Program-made: the position numbers and the translations under genes
Assembly: GCF_050633145.1 (NCBI RefSeq)
Contig: NZ_JBOEFY010000072.1
Span: forward strand, 8,460-72,459
Source: Kordia sp050633145
GTDB taxonomy: Bacteria > Bacteroidota > Bacteroidia > Flavobacteriales > Flavobacteriaceae
DNA: 64,000 nucleotides
Direction: 5' to 3'
Part shown: positions 12,776-20,150 of the stretch, in pieces
Layout: every line of letters starts with the position of its first letter
Numbering within the stretch: the first letter of the stretch is position 1
Notes under the pieces: model-generated
Seen by the model: only the letters and a program-made list of their open reading frames with translations
What the model was told of the DNA's origin: nothing
Database searches by the model: none

Positions 12776-12806
12776 AAATAACCCACTCAAAATGAGTGGG
12801 TTATTT
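12776..12806. terminator. Bidirectional hairpin at left island boundary
   Basis: A 14-bp perfect stem (12776-12789 pairing with 12793-12806) with a 3-nt loop, flanked by A/T on both sides. Read on the minus strand it lies immediately after the 3' end of the tRNA fragment at 12808-12850, as the native terminator of that tRNA gene would. Confidence 0.65.
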
Positions 12807-12807
12807 A

Positions 12808-12850
12808 GTAGCGAGATCGGGAATTGAACCCGAGACCTCCGGGTTATGAA
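12808..12850 (-). repeat. attL: Left attachment site: 43-bp tRNA 3'-half direct repeat
   Basis: On the minus strand this reads as the 3' half of a tRNA. It has a full anticodon loop TTCATAA (anticodon CAU, Met or Ile2 type), stem CCCGG, variable loop AGGTC, T arm TCGGG-TTCAATT-CCCGA, acceptor TCTCGCT and discriminator A. The D arm and 5' acceptor strand are absent, so it is not a working tRNA gene. The identical 43 bases recur at 56587-56629 in the same orientation. The shared block begins exactly at the anticodon loop, a usual crossover point for tRNA-targeting tyrosine integrases. This is one end of the 43.8-kb island. Confidence 0.9.
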
Positions 12851-12954
12851 TTCATCTTGGAGTGATCTGAAAAAATGCTAAATAGTTTAAAATCAATTGT
12901 TTTTAGGGTGATTAAAGATTGTTAGACTTTATAAAAAGTTATACAAAAGTACAA

Positions 12955-12976
12955 TTTGTTGTACCTATGTTGTACC
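12955..12976 (+). repeat. Left arm-type direct repeats, probable integrase binding site
   Basis: Two copies of TGTTGTACC, 11 bp apart, within a 22-bp block that recurs unchanged at 56516-56537. Both blocks lie inside the island, about 105 bp from the left att core and about 50 bp from the right core, where integrase or excisionase arm sites are expected. The second copy overlaps a plausible integrase promoter (TTG at 12970-12972, TATCTTTA at 12995-13002), so the integrase may repress its own gene. Confidence 0.6.
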
Positions 12977-13021
12977 CAAGTTAATTATGTTCTGTATCTT
13001 TAGGAAACAAAACAAAATGTG

Positions 13022-14227
13022 ATGAGTTCGATAAAAGCAGTCCTAAGAAAGAAGCCAAACAAACAAGGTTTGTATCCGATTACGATCCGTATTACCAAAG
13101 ATAGAAAAACTACGTTTCTCTACACAGGACAATATCTTGACGAGAAATTTTGGGATAATGCAAACTTCAAAGTAAAGAAGTCACATCCAAACTCAGTAAG
13201 GCTTAATAACCGTATTGCAAGCAAATTAGCTGATGCAAACGATATTCTGTTAGAATCTGAAAAAGACAACGAAAAAACGTCTGTTAAAACGATTAAAAAG
13301 CAATTGATAAAAAGTACGGGACTTGATTTTTTCGCAGTTGCAAAAATGCACCATGAGAATACTGAAAAGCGCAAGAAGTTTAACCAAGTACAATCAGATA
13401 AAGGACGAATAAAGATTTTCAAAGAATTTCTCAAACAAGATGAAATTTCTTTTTTAGAAATTGATGTACAGTTACTCAGAAAATTTGAAAATCATCTTTT
13501 GCACACCAAAAAAAGAACACCTCGTACCGTTGTGAATTACTTTATCTTGATACGAACAATCTATAATTTGGCAGTTTCACATGCAATAGTCGATAAAAGA
13601 AATTACCCATTCGGAAAAGGGAAAATCCAAATTAGAATTCCTGAAAGTAAAAAAGTAGGATTGAGTAGAAAAGAAATACAATTGTTGGAAAATGTTGAAA
13701 ACCTAAGTGAAGCCCAACAACACGCTTTGAATATTTGGTTAACGAGTTTTTATTTTGCAGGCGTGCGAGTAGGAGATGTGTTAAAACTACGTTGGAATGA
13801 TTTTAAAGATGGACGTTTGTATTACAGAATGGGAAAGAATGAAAAATTAGTATCTCTAAAGATTCCTGCAAAAGCACAAAACATTCTCAATCTATACAAA
13901 AGAAACGATTCTAAAACAATCGACTTGGTGTTTCCAGAATTGCAAGAAGTGAATTTTAAAGATTTAAAAAGACTGCAAATACGTATCAAGACTATTACAC
14001 GCAATCTTAATCGTCGATTAGAAATGGTGGCAGAAAAAGTGGAGATTGATAAAAAAATGACGATGCACATAGCCCGTCATAGTTTTGGGAATATTTCGGG
14101 AGATTCTATTCCAATTCAGACGCTACAAAAGCTCTACCGTCATTCGTCTATCACAACCACGATAAACTACCAACAAAACTTTATGCACAAAGAAATTGAT
14201 GAAGCATTGGACAAAGTTATTAATTAG
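13022..14227 (+). CDS. int: Tyrosine-type site-specific integrase of the island
   Basis: 401 residues with the Bacteroidota integrase layout: N-terminal arm-binding domain (KPNKQGLYPITIRIT...FLYTGQYLDEKFW), SAM-like core-binding domain (residues ~100-190) and C-terminal catalytic domain. The catalytic set is visible: R249 (AGVRVGD), K273, H349 and R352 (HIARHSFG), H374 (RHSSITTT) and nucleophile Y383 (INYQQ). The ATG at 13022 directly follows an in-frame GTG at 13019; I prefer the ATG. It lies 172 bp inside the left tRNA att site and reads into the island, as expected for the enzyme that integrated it. Function is well supported; use of this att pair is inferred from position. Confidence 0.93.
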   Translation: MSSIKAVLRKKPNKQGLYPITIRITKDRKTTFLYTGQYLDEKFWDNANFKVKKSHPNSVRLNNRIASKLADANDILLESEKDNEKTSVKTIKKQLIKSTGLDFFAVAKMHHENTEKRKKFNQVQSDKGRIKIFKEFLKQDEISFLEIDVQLLRKFENHLLHTKKRTPRTVVNYFILIRTIYNLAVSHAIVDKRNYPFGKGKIQIRIPESKKVGLSRKEIQLLENVENLSEAQQHALNIWLTSFYFAGVRVGDVLKLRWNDFKDGRLYYRMGKNEKLVSLKIPAKAQNILNLYKRNDSKTIDLVFPELQEVNFKDLKRLQIRIKTITRNLNRRLEMVAEKVEIDKKMTMHIARHSFGNISGDSIPIQTLQKLYRHSSITTTINYQQNFMHKEIDEALDKVIN

Positions 14228-14299
14228 CTGCAAACAATATTTTCTTGTAAAATATTTCTTATATTTAAGCAGGATAAATCATAGTTATTTCAGAAATAA

Positions 14300-15157
14300 A
14301 TGGAAAAAGAGAAGCTTCCTATATTTGAAACTGTTACTGAAAACGAACCATATGTATCATACGATAAGGATATACCATTTGGGCTTTTTGGTTTTGGAGC
14401 GATACGTAGTATGTTAAATCCTAGATATGGATATAGGGATGTAGAAAAGACATATTTTAGACCGAATAATTTAAGAGTTAGATCAGAAAATATCCTTTCT
14501 CTCTTAAATAAAGGTAAAATTAATAAAGCAAGAAAAACATTAACAAAGTTAAGCAAAGAGGCTTTCCAAGCTAAGAAAGCTTTATACTATGATATACAAG
14601 CTAAAGAAAAAATTGATAATTCAATCAATGATTTAGCAGAAAAATTTGCCCTTAAGTGTATGCTAAAAGAATTCCTGAAAGAACAAAAAAAGAAAAAGAA
14701 ATCTTCTAAATTTAATATGATTATAGTTGTTCCTTTTTTAGGAAAATCTGAAGATGAGTTATATGAAACTTTAGGGAGTTACGTTTCTAAAAATATAAAA
14801 GAAATTTATTTTGCTTCAAAACTTCAAGTTCTTCTTTTATCTAAAGGGAAAGACATCTACTTCTTAGGGTCTGGGAAAAATATCGATAACGAGGTTTTAG
14901 AAACTACACAAGTTGAAAAAGAGAATATTTCTTTCGGAAAAAAACTATTCAATATCCTGAAAAAGAATTTATATAATATTATTTGTGGTGATGAAAATAA
15001 AACTACAGGGGCAATTTTTGACTTAGATAAAATTCGTAAACTAATTTTTTTAACTTTAAAAAAAATAGGTATAACTTCTTCTCCTATTATTGGTTCAATT
15101 TCCGCACTGGCTTTATTATTTGGAGTAGATAAATTCTGCGAAAGAACTAAGTCTTAA
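14300..15157 (+). CDS. Hypothetical Lys-rich protein with C-terminal membrane segment
   Basis: 285 residues, not recognised. The first ~130 residues are basic and helical (GKINKARKTLTKLSKEAFQ, KEQKKKKKSSK). A central stretch begins FNMIIVVPFLGKSEDELYE and looks alpha/beta. The last ~30 residues (LIFLTLKKIGITSSPIIGSI...FGVDKF) contain a hydrophobic segment that could be one membrane helix. It follows the integrase by 72 bp and precedes the HNH gene by 77 bp on the same strand. Being beside a nuclease gene in an island, it could be a partner in a defence or toxin pair, but nothing in it proves that. Confidence 0.65.
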   Translation: MEKEKLPIFETVTENEPYVSYDKDIPFGLFGFGAIRSMLNPRYGYRDVEKTYFRPNNLRVRSENILSLLNKGKINKARKTLTKLSKEAFQAKKALYYDIQAKEKIDNSINDLAEKFALKCMLKEFLKEQKKKKKSSKFNMIIVVPFLGKSEDELYETLGSYVSKNIKEIYFASKLQVLLLSKGKDIYFLGSGKNIDNEVLETTQVEKENISFGKKLFNILKKNLYNIICGDENKTTGAIFDLDKIRKLIFLTLKKIGITSSPIIGSISALALLFGVDKFCERTKS

Positions 15158-15234
15158 CATCTTAAAAATGTAAAAGAAACCTCATAAAAAAAGAAGTTGA
15201 TAAGATGTTGGATAAAGTTATTGGATTTTAACTC

Positions 15235-16494
15235 ATGAATAAATATTCATTTAAAATAATTTTTGCAGACTTGCAGAAGAGAACTCAGTTTGAAGCCAAG
15301 ACCAATGATGAAAAATTCATAAAGGAATTTATGATTTCATGTTTTGAATTAATTGAGTCAGGATCAAGTAGTCCTGAAAATAGACAAATTGAGGCTATAC
15401 AAAGAAATAACGCACAATTTAAAAAACGATTTGAGACTTTTTTCAATAAATACGAAAGTACTTTCCCCCAATTACGAGAATTAAAAAGATTCGTTAATAA
15501 TCTTGAAGAAAATCAAGTTTTTTGGATCTTGCCAGAAAGTATAGTCAATGATGATTTAGGAATAGATATGTTTAGTTATTTAAAGGCAGATCAGGAAGGG
15601 CGTAAACGAGAAGATATACTTGCTGAGTATAAGCCAATCAGAAACTTTATGAAGACTTACTCTGTAAAAACTCTTGGTACATATAGACATGGAATTGGGA
15701 ACAAGCATAAAGATCAAAGGCAATGTCGATTTTGTTCAAAACAAATCTCAGAAGTAACATTTAAGAAAAAAGCACATGCTATTTCTGAGGGATTAGGTAA
15801 TAAGACTCTTGTTCTCTATGATGAATGTGATACATGCAATAACCAATTTAGTGAAACTATTGAACCAGATATTGTTTCTTTCTTCTCAGTATTGCGTATA
15901 ATTTTTGATGTTAAAGGTAAAGGTGGGGCTAAAAAAATAAAAGGAATTAATTTTGAAATGTCTAAAAGCGGAAATTCCCTTAACATACTTTTTTATGACA
16001 TTAAAGACCGTCCCAAAGAAAACCCGAATGAGTACAAAATGACTCTTAGGCTCAAAGACCAGATTAAGTATCAAAATGTTTATCGAATGCTAACCAAATA
16101 TTTTCTCTCACTGATAGATCAAAATGAATTACAGCACTTTTCAAAAACGATTGATTGGGTAAATGGTAAAATATCAACTAAAAACCTACCTTTGATTTCA
16201 AATAGACTGAATTACAACGGTTTTTCTCGGCAACCAATTTTTACATGTTATTTACGAAAAAATGAAGATAAGACATTACCTTATGCTATTGGCAGTCTAC
16301 AATTTACATGTTATGAATACGTTTTTGTAATTCCGTTTGCTGATTTAGATACTCAACAATTTATAACGCATTCAGAAAAAGAAACTTGGTGGAATAAGTT
16401 TACTCATTTTCATACTTCAAATTGGTCAGATATAGATTTTTCGAGTGATGAAAAGTCGCCATTTGTCTTTATTTTAGATGGTAAAGTAAGTTAG
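15235..16494 (+). CDS. HNH_5-type endonuclease-like protein
   Basis: 419 residues. A central module has C164-R-F-C167, then a short spacer to KKAH181AISEGLGNK and then C198DTCN202, the zinc-binding C-x2-C / H / C-x2-CN pattern of HNH_5-type endonucleases. The N-terminal ~150 residues are helical without a known domain. The C-terminal ~200 residues (including TWWNKFTHFHTSNWSD) look mixed alpha/beta. Such proteins are often found in phage-defence islands as restriction-type nucleases. It stands alone apart from the unknown gene upstream. Nuclease fold is well supported by motif; biological role is inferred. Confidence 0.7.
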   Translation: MNKYSFKIIFADLQKRTQFEAKTNDEKFIKEFMISCFELIESGSSSPENRQIEAIQRNNAQFKKRFETFFNKYESTFPQLRELKRFVNNLEENQVFWILPESIVNDDLGIDMFSYLKADQEGRKREDILAEYKPIRNFMKTYSVKTLGTYRHGIGNKHKDQRQCRFCSKQISEVTFKKKAHAISEGLGNKTLVLYDECDTCNNQFSETIEPDIVSFFSVLRIIFDVKGKGGAKKIKGINFEMSKSGNSLNILFYDIKDRPKENPNEYKMTLRLKDQIKYQNVYRMLTKYFLSLIDQNELQHFSKTIDWVNGKISTKNLPLISNRLNYNGFSRQPIFTCYLRKNEDKTLPYAIGSLQFTCYEYVFVIPFADLDTQQFITHSEKETWWNKFTHFHTSNWSDIDFSSDEKSPFVFILDGKVS

Positions 16495-16505
16495 AAATTT
16501 CTAAC
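16490..16505. promoter_or_regulatory. Perfect 16-bp palindrome at the end of the HNH gene
   Basis: GTTAGAAATTTCTAAC is self-complementary over all 16 bases and overlaps the HNH stop codon (16492-16494). There is no T run after it, so it fits a dimeric-regulator operator better than a terminator. Confidence 0.35.
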
Positions 16506-16579
16506 AACCTTCAATATATTTAATAAGATTAAGATTGTTAAAAAAGTAATAAATTTCATTAGAATCAATTTTTTATTTA

Positions 16580-16587
16580 TATATTTG
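16580..16587 (+). promoter_or_regulatory. Candidate -7 promoter box for the first carrier/effector module
   Basis: TATATTTG matches the Bacteroidota TAnnTTTG -7 box and lies 131 bases upstream of the ATG at 16719. A matching TTTG -33 box at the usual distance is not clear. Confidence 0.35.
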
Positions 16588-16718
16588 ATTCAATCTAAAA
16601 AGCACTATATCTCCTCAATTTAGTGTTCTACCTAAAAAGTTTTAATAGCCAACTCAATTTTCTATTTCCCAAAATAGAAGATCACATTGTGAATTATTAA
16701 TATTAAAACTATAAATGC

Positions 16719-18749
16719 ATGTCAGACATTATCAATTCTAACTCGTGTACTACGAGCGAACCTTTAATGAAATTAGAATCAAATGGAACAGCTTCTGTTC
16801 TGAATTACAATTTACCACAATCTACTGCTTACAGTGCCATATCGTATGTAGATATGGGAATTCCAGAATCGTATTTTAAACCCAATTTACCCGTAGATGA
16901 TTTTTGGACTAGAACTGGAGATTTAGAACTACAAGACATTGTACAATTATTATTAGACGAAATAGATCACGCTTCAAATAACTCTTTATTTGGAAATAGT
17001 AATCTGTTATACAGAATAGGTGTTATTACAAGAGGAAGAAAACGTTTGTTAGACACTTTATTAGTTGATACCTACGCACAACAACAGCAAAATCCTGATG
17101 GAACACCGACAACAGGAGATACTACATTGAATAAAACTGCTCAAGCTAGAATTTTACCTTTAACTGACGAAATTGGTCCCGATGATGATTTCTTTAATGA
17201 TAGCAACGGAAATCCTGTTGAAATTATAGATAATCCAGATGGAGGTTTTACAGGAACAGGAGGAACTACTACAAACAATCCAACTGATACAAATACTGGA
17301 GTAAACTCTACCGATAACACTGCAAATACAGGCTCTGTTTCTCCAACAGATTTAATTTGGCAATTTGGTGATATCAATTTTGGAGATTTAAACTATGATA
17401 TACCTAGTCTATTTGTATTACGATTATATCATGTAGCTGGAGTTCCATTATTTGAAATTGCGGCAAAAATAAAAAGAGGATTCATGCCTGTATTACGATT
17501 AACACCTTTTGGTTTAGTGCGCTTAGAATTTGTACCTGAACCAGAAACGTTACCTCCTTCATTAGAAATCGTATTACACTATAAGATGACTAATTATTTA
17601 GGGAATTACGGTGCAGGGAAAACAGTAAAAACATTTAGTCTATTACCAGGTGAAAAAACAAACATTTCTATTCGCTCATGGAAGCGAAGCGAAGTAACAC
17701 GTAAGCAGGCAGAGAATATTTTAGATTCTTTCAGCGAGTCTAGTGTTGGAGAATTACAAAATATTATAGAGCAAGAAACAGGAAGCGCGAGTTCTTCAGG
17801 TTCTGGTTCATCAAAAAATAAGAATAGAAGCTTTAGTGCGAGTCTTAATTTATCATATTCTCCACCATCAACAACAGGCGGTTTTGGAGGCTCATTAGGT
17901 TTAGGCTTTGGTTCTTCTTCCGCAAGAGCACGTTCGTTAAATTCAGCAATATCTAATCAAGTCAGAAACTTGGCAAATAGCACCACAAAACAAACTGACA
18001 AAGCGGATGCACTCAGAGAAATTCAGGTAAATGTAGAAACTTCTGAAACACTTCAAAATGAGGTTGAAGAAACCATCACAAGAGAATTAGAGAACATTAA
18101 TAAAAGTAGAGTCTTAAACTTTGTGTTTAGACAATTACTTCAAGAATATATTTCTGTTACACACTTAGATAAAATATCATTATCCTATTATAATGGACAA
18201 GAAAATATTGTGGTTGGTTTAGAAGAAATGGATGAGTTCTTAGAAGGATTTTTAGTTGATACCAGAGTAAATGAGGTAAAAGGAAAATTACTAGCTTATT
18301 TATGTAATATCAAAGATTACAGAGGAAATGCAACTAATTTTATAGAGGAAGTTCGAGAAGAATTAACTCCTAGTGTTACCATTCCAGAAGGATTTACTCC
18401 TTTAACATCGTCTTACATCAGAAAACGCCAAGACTTAGAAATGGAATATGAAGCTTATGCATTTAAAGGAATTATTGTAGATGTAACTAGAAGAACTATC
18501 CGAACGGATGCAATTATTGCAGAGTCTTTACTAGGCTATGGAGAAGCTTTAGATTGCTACAATATCAAATTACAAAATGAAGCTGTTAGAGAAGCCATTT
18601 TAAACAATGATGAAAAAGTACAGGCAATGAAAATCATTGACCAATTGGAAGATCCAAAATTAAAAGCTGAATTATATAAAAAAGTATATGGGGATTGTTG
18701 TGATGTAGCACAAAGCGGATGTAACTGTAATCAACAAATAAATTCGTAA
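16719..18749 (+). CDS. Large Gly/Ser-rich protein, paralog A of a putative carrier
   Basis: 676 residues without signal peptide or membrane helix. Family not recognised. Order: conserved N-terminal region (LNYNLPQSTAYSA, then LQDIVQLLLDEIDHA and RGRKRLLD); Gly/Thr/Asn-rich linker (~165-205); conserved WQFGDINFGDLNYDIPSL and GVPLFEIAAKIKRGF; region with YLGNYGAGKTVKTFSLLPGE and RKQAENILDSFSESS; low-complexity Gly/Ser patch (~345-410); helical C-terminal part; Cys-rich end (DCCDVAQSGCNCN). A close paralog lies at 20151-22487 with the same order and domain borders. Each is followed 3 bases later by a cell-wall hydrolase gene. I infer a carrier or delivery partner for that hydrolase; direct evidence is only the repeated gene order. 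Confidence 0.75.
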   Translation: MSDIINSNSCTTSEPLMKLESNGTASVLNYNLPQSTAYSAISYVDMGIPESYFKPNLPVDDFWTRTGDLELQDIVQLLLDEIDHASNNSLFGNSNLLYRIGVITRGRKRLLDTLLVDTYAQQQQNPDGTPTTGDTTLNKTAQARILPLTDEIGPDDDFFNDSNGNPVEIIDNPDGGFTGTGGTTTNNPTDTNTGVNSTDNTANTGSVSPTDLIWQFGDINFGDLNYDIPSLFVLRLYHVAGVPLFEIAAKIKRGFMPVLRLTPFGLVRLEFVPEPETLPPSLEIVLHYKMTNYLGNYGAGKTVKTFSLLPGEKTNISIRSWKRSEVTRKQAENILDSFSESSVGELQNIIEQETGSASSSGSGSSKNKNRSFSASLNLSYSPPSTTGGFGGSLGLGFGSSSARARSLNSAISNQVRNLANSTTKQTDKADALREIQVNVETSETLQNEVEETITRELENINKSRVLNFVFRQLLQEYISVTHLDKISLSYYNGQENIVVGLEEMDEFLEGFLVDTRVNEVKGKLLAYLCNIKDYRGNATNFIEEVREELTPSVTIPEGFTPLTSSYIRKRQDLEMEYEAYAFKGIIVDVTRRTIRTDAIIAESLLGYGEALDCYNIKLQNEAVREAILNNDEKVQAMKIIDQLEDPKLKAELYKKVYGDCCDVAQSGCNCNQQINS

Positions 18750-18752
18750 ATT

Positions 18753-19562
18753 ATGGAAGATTTATTTGATAATCCTTGGAGTGCAAATAACGCACCTTGG
18801 GGCAATATAGAGAAAGATAAATTGTTTAAAGGAAATAATAGTGCCATTGATTTTTTAAAAGATGACAAACCAAATTTTAGTAATTTGGCAGATGCAGCAG
18901 AATATTTAGGAAATCAGACTATAGTTATGGAATCCTATTGGAATTTTCAAGATGATAAGTATGATTGGTTTTTTTCTCCAAATTATAATTTAAAGTCAGC
19001 TACAAAAAAACCAAGTAAGTTTAATAATTGGAATGATTGGCAGAAATTTAGCTCTAAAGTAAAAAAAACGATAGGAAATCTTGCGGGCTTTAATAAAGAT
19101 ATTACTAATGTTAAAAAAAATGACACAGATTTAGATAAGTTAAGAAAAGCTTATAAGAAGTGGAGTGCTAATTTATATAGTATACATTGGGCTAGTAATT
19201 ATGGAGGAGCCTGGATGTGTAATGTTTTTGTTGGAGATGCTATGTTTCTATATAAAAGAAGTATTACAAATGCTGGGCAACATTATTACGATCCTGATCA
19301 AATCAGTAAGGGTAAAAGTCCATTAAAAGAAATAAATGCCAAAGATGTAAAAAGAGGAACCATAGCTGTAATGCTTAATGGAATACATGTTGAAATTATT
19401 ACGTCTTTAAAAACATATTACTTTTCAGATAAAGGATTTTGCTCAATAGGTGCTGGCAGGGGAACCAAAAGTGAAACTGGAAGTATAAAATGTGATAGCG
19501 GGACCACTTTTGCAGGAACTAGGGAAATTGAAAATACAGATAATAAATATTTCAAATTATGA
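18753..19562 (+). CDS. Putative CHAP/NlpC-like peptidoglycan amidase effector
   Basis: 269 residues, no signal peptide. The N-terminus has NPW and APW motifs within the first 16 residues. The C-terminal half has the Cys-His amidase/peptidase pattern: GGAWMC156NVFVGDA as the nucleophile region, and about 55 residues later KRGTIAVMLNGIH212VEIIT, matching the G-D-hydrophobic ... H-V motif around the catalytic His of CHAP/NlpC-P60 enzymes. The likely reaction is cleavage of an amide bond in peptidoglycan. It starts 3 bases after the carrier gene and overlaps the next membrane-protein gene by 4 bases (ATGA), so all three are translationally coupled. Order and chemistry suggest an antibacterial effector with its immunity gene. 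Confidence 0.7.
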   Translation: MEDLFDNPWSANNAPWGNIEKDKLFKGNNSAIDFLKDDKPNFSNLADAAEYLGNQTIVMESYWNFQDDKYDWFFSPNYNLKSATKKPSKFNNWNDWQKFSSKVKKTIGNLAGFNKDITNVKKNDTDLDKLRKAYKKWSANLYSIHWASNYGGAWMCNVFVGDAMFLYKRSITNAGQHYYDPDQISKGKSPLKEINAKDVKRGTIAVMLNGIHVEIITSLKTYYFSDKGFCSIGAGRGTKSETGSIKCDSGTTFAGTREIENTDNKYFKL

Positions 19563-19996
19563 AACTATTTGGTATACCATATGATAAATTTTTATATCAT
19601 TTACTTTGCTATGTTACTAATGGTTTATTATGTTTGGGAAGTTATATTTGTTATTGTTTAGTAAAAAGTTCAATAGATTCTAAATTTCTTATTGGAAGTC
19701 AAGGATATTCTAACGAATTGGCAATATTTAATATATTTATTGTTTCTTTTTTCTCAACATTTCTAATATATCTAATAAAGAATTACAAATTCCATATCTT
19801 ATTTATAACCGTGTTACAAATAATACTTTTTGGTGTAGTTATTCAACTATATTATACAGATAGAGGACTAAAATTAGATGGATTTTTTGAAAACTTAGTA
19901 GTAACAGTTCCTTACATAATAGCATGTAGCATTTTAATCTATACAGTACAATTATTCTTTGGAAAAAAACTACTATCAAGTTATTACACCCAATAG
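19559..19996 (+). CDS. Four-helix membrane protein, candidate immunity protein
   Basis: 145 residues with about four membrane helices (roughly 11-35, 49-70, 73-95 and 107-130). No family recognised. Its ATG overlaps the stop of the amidase-like gene by 4 bases, so it is made together with it. A small inner-membrane protein coupled to a cell-wall hydrolase is typical of immunity proteins against periplasm-acting effectors. It takes the same third position as the lipoprotein in the second module (23887-24603). Confidence 0.6.
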   Translation: MKLFGIPYDKFLYHLLCYVTNGLLCLGSYICYCLVKSSIDSKFLIGSQGYSNELAIFNIFIVSFFSTFLIYLIKNYKFHILFITVLQIILFGVVIQLYYTDRGLKLDGFFENLVVTVPYIIACSILIYTVQLFFGKKLLSSYYTQ

Positions 19997-20046
19997 TTTT
20001 TCTAAAGATTGATTTAAAAAGTGTCAAGACATTTACTTTTAATTTA

Positions 20047-20065
20047 GATGAATGCTTTATTCATC
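20047..20065. promoter_or_regulatory. Short inverted repeat upstream of carrier paralog B
   Basis: GATGAAT (20047-20053) pairs with ATTCATC (20059-20065) around a 5-nt loop, about 85 bases upstream of the second carrier gene. Possible operator or 5' leader hairpin; no T run follows. Confidence 0.3.
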
Positions 20066-20150
20066 GTACTATACACATTTAATATTTGGACAATTAATAC
20101 TATTTGTATTTATCGTCTAGAGTAAAATTACACAAAATATACACAGACTT

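Noticed and set aside
12808..12850. A functional Met or Ile2 tRNA gene
   Set aside because: Only the anticodon loop to acceptor 3' strand is present; no D arm or 5' acceptor partner in either copy.
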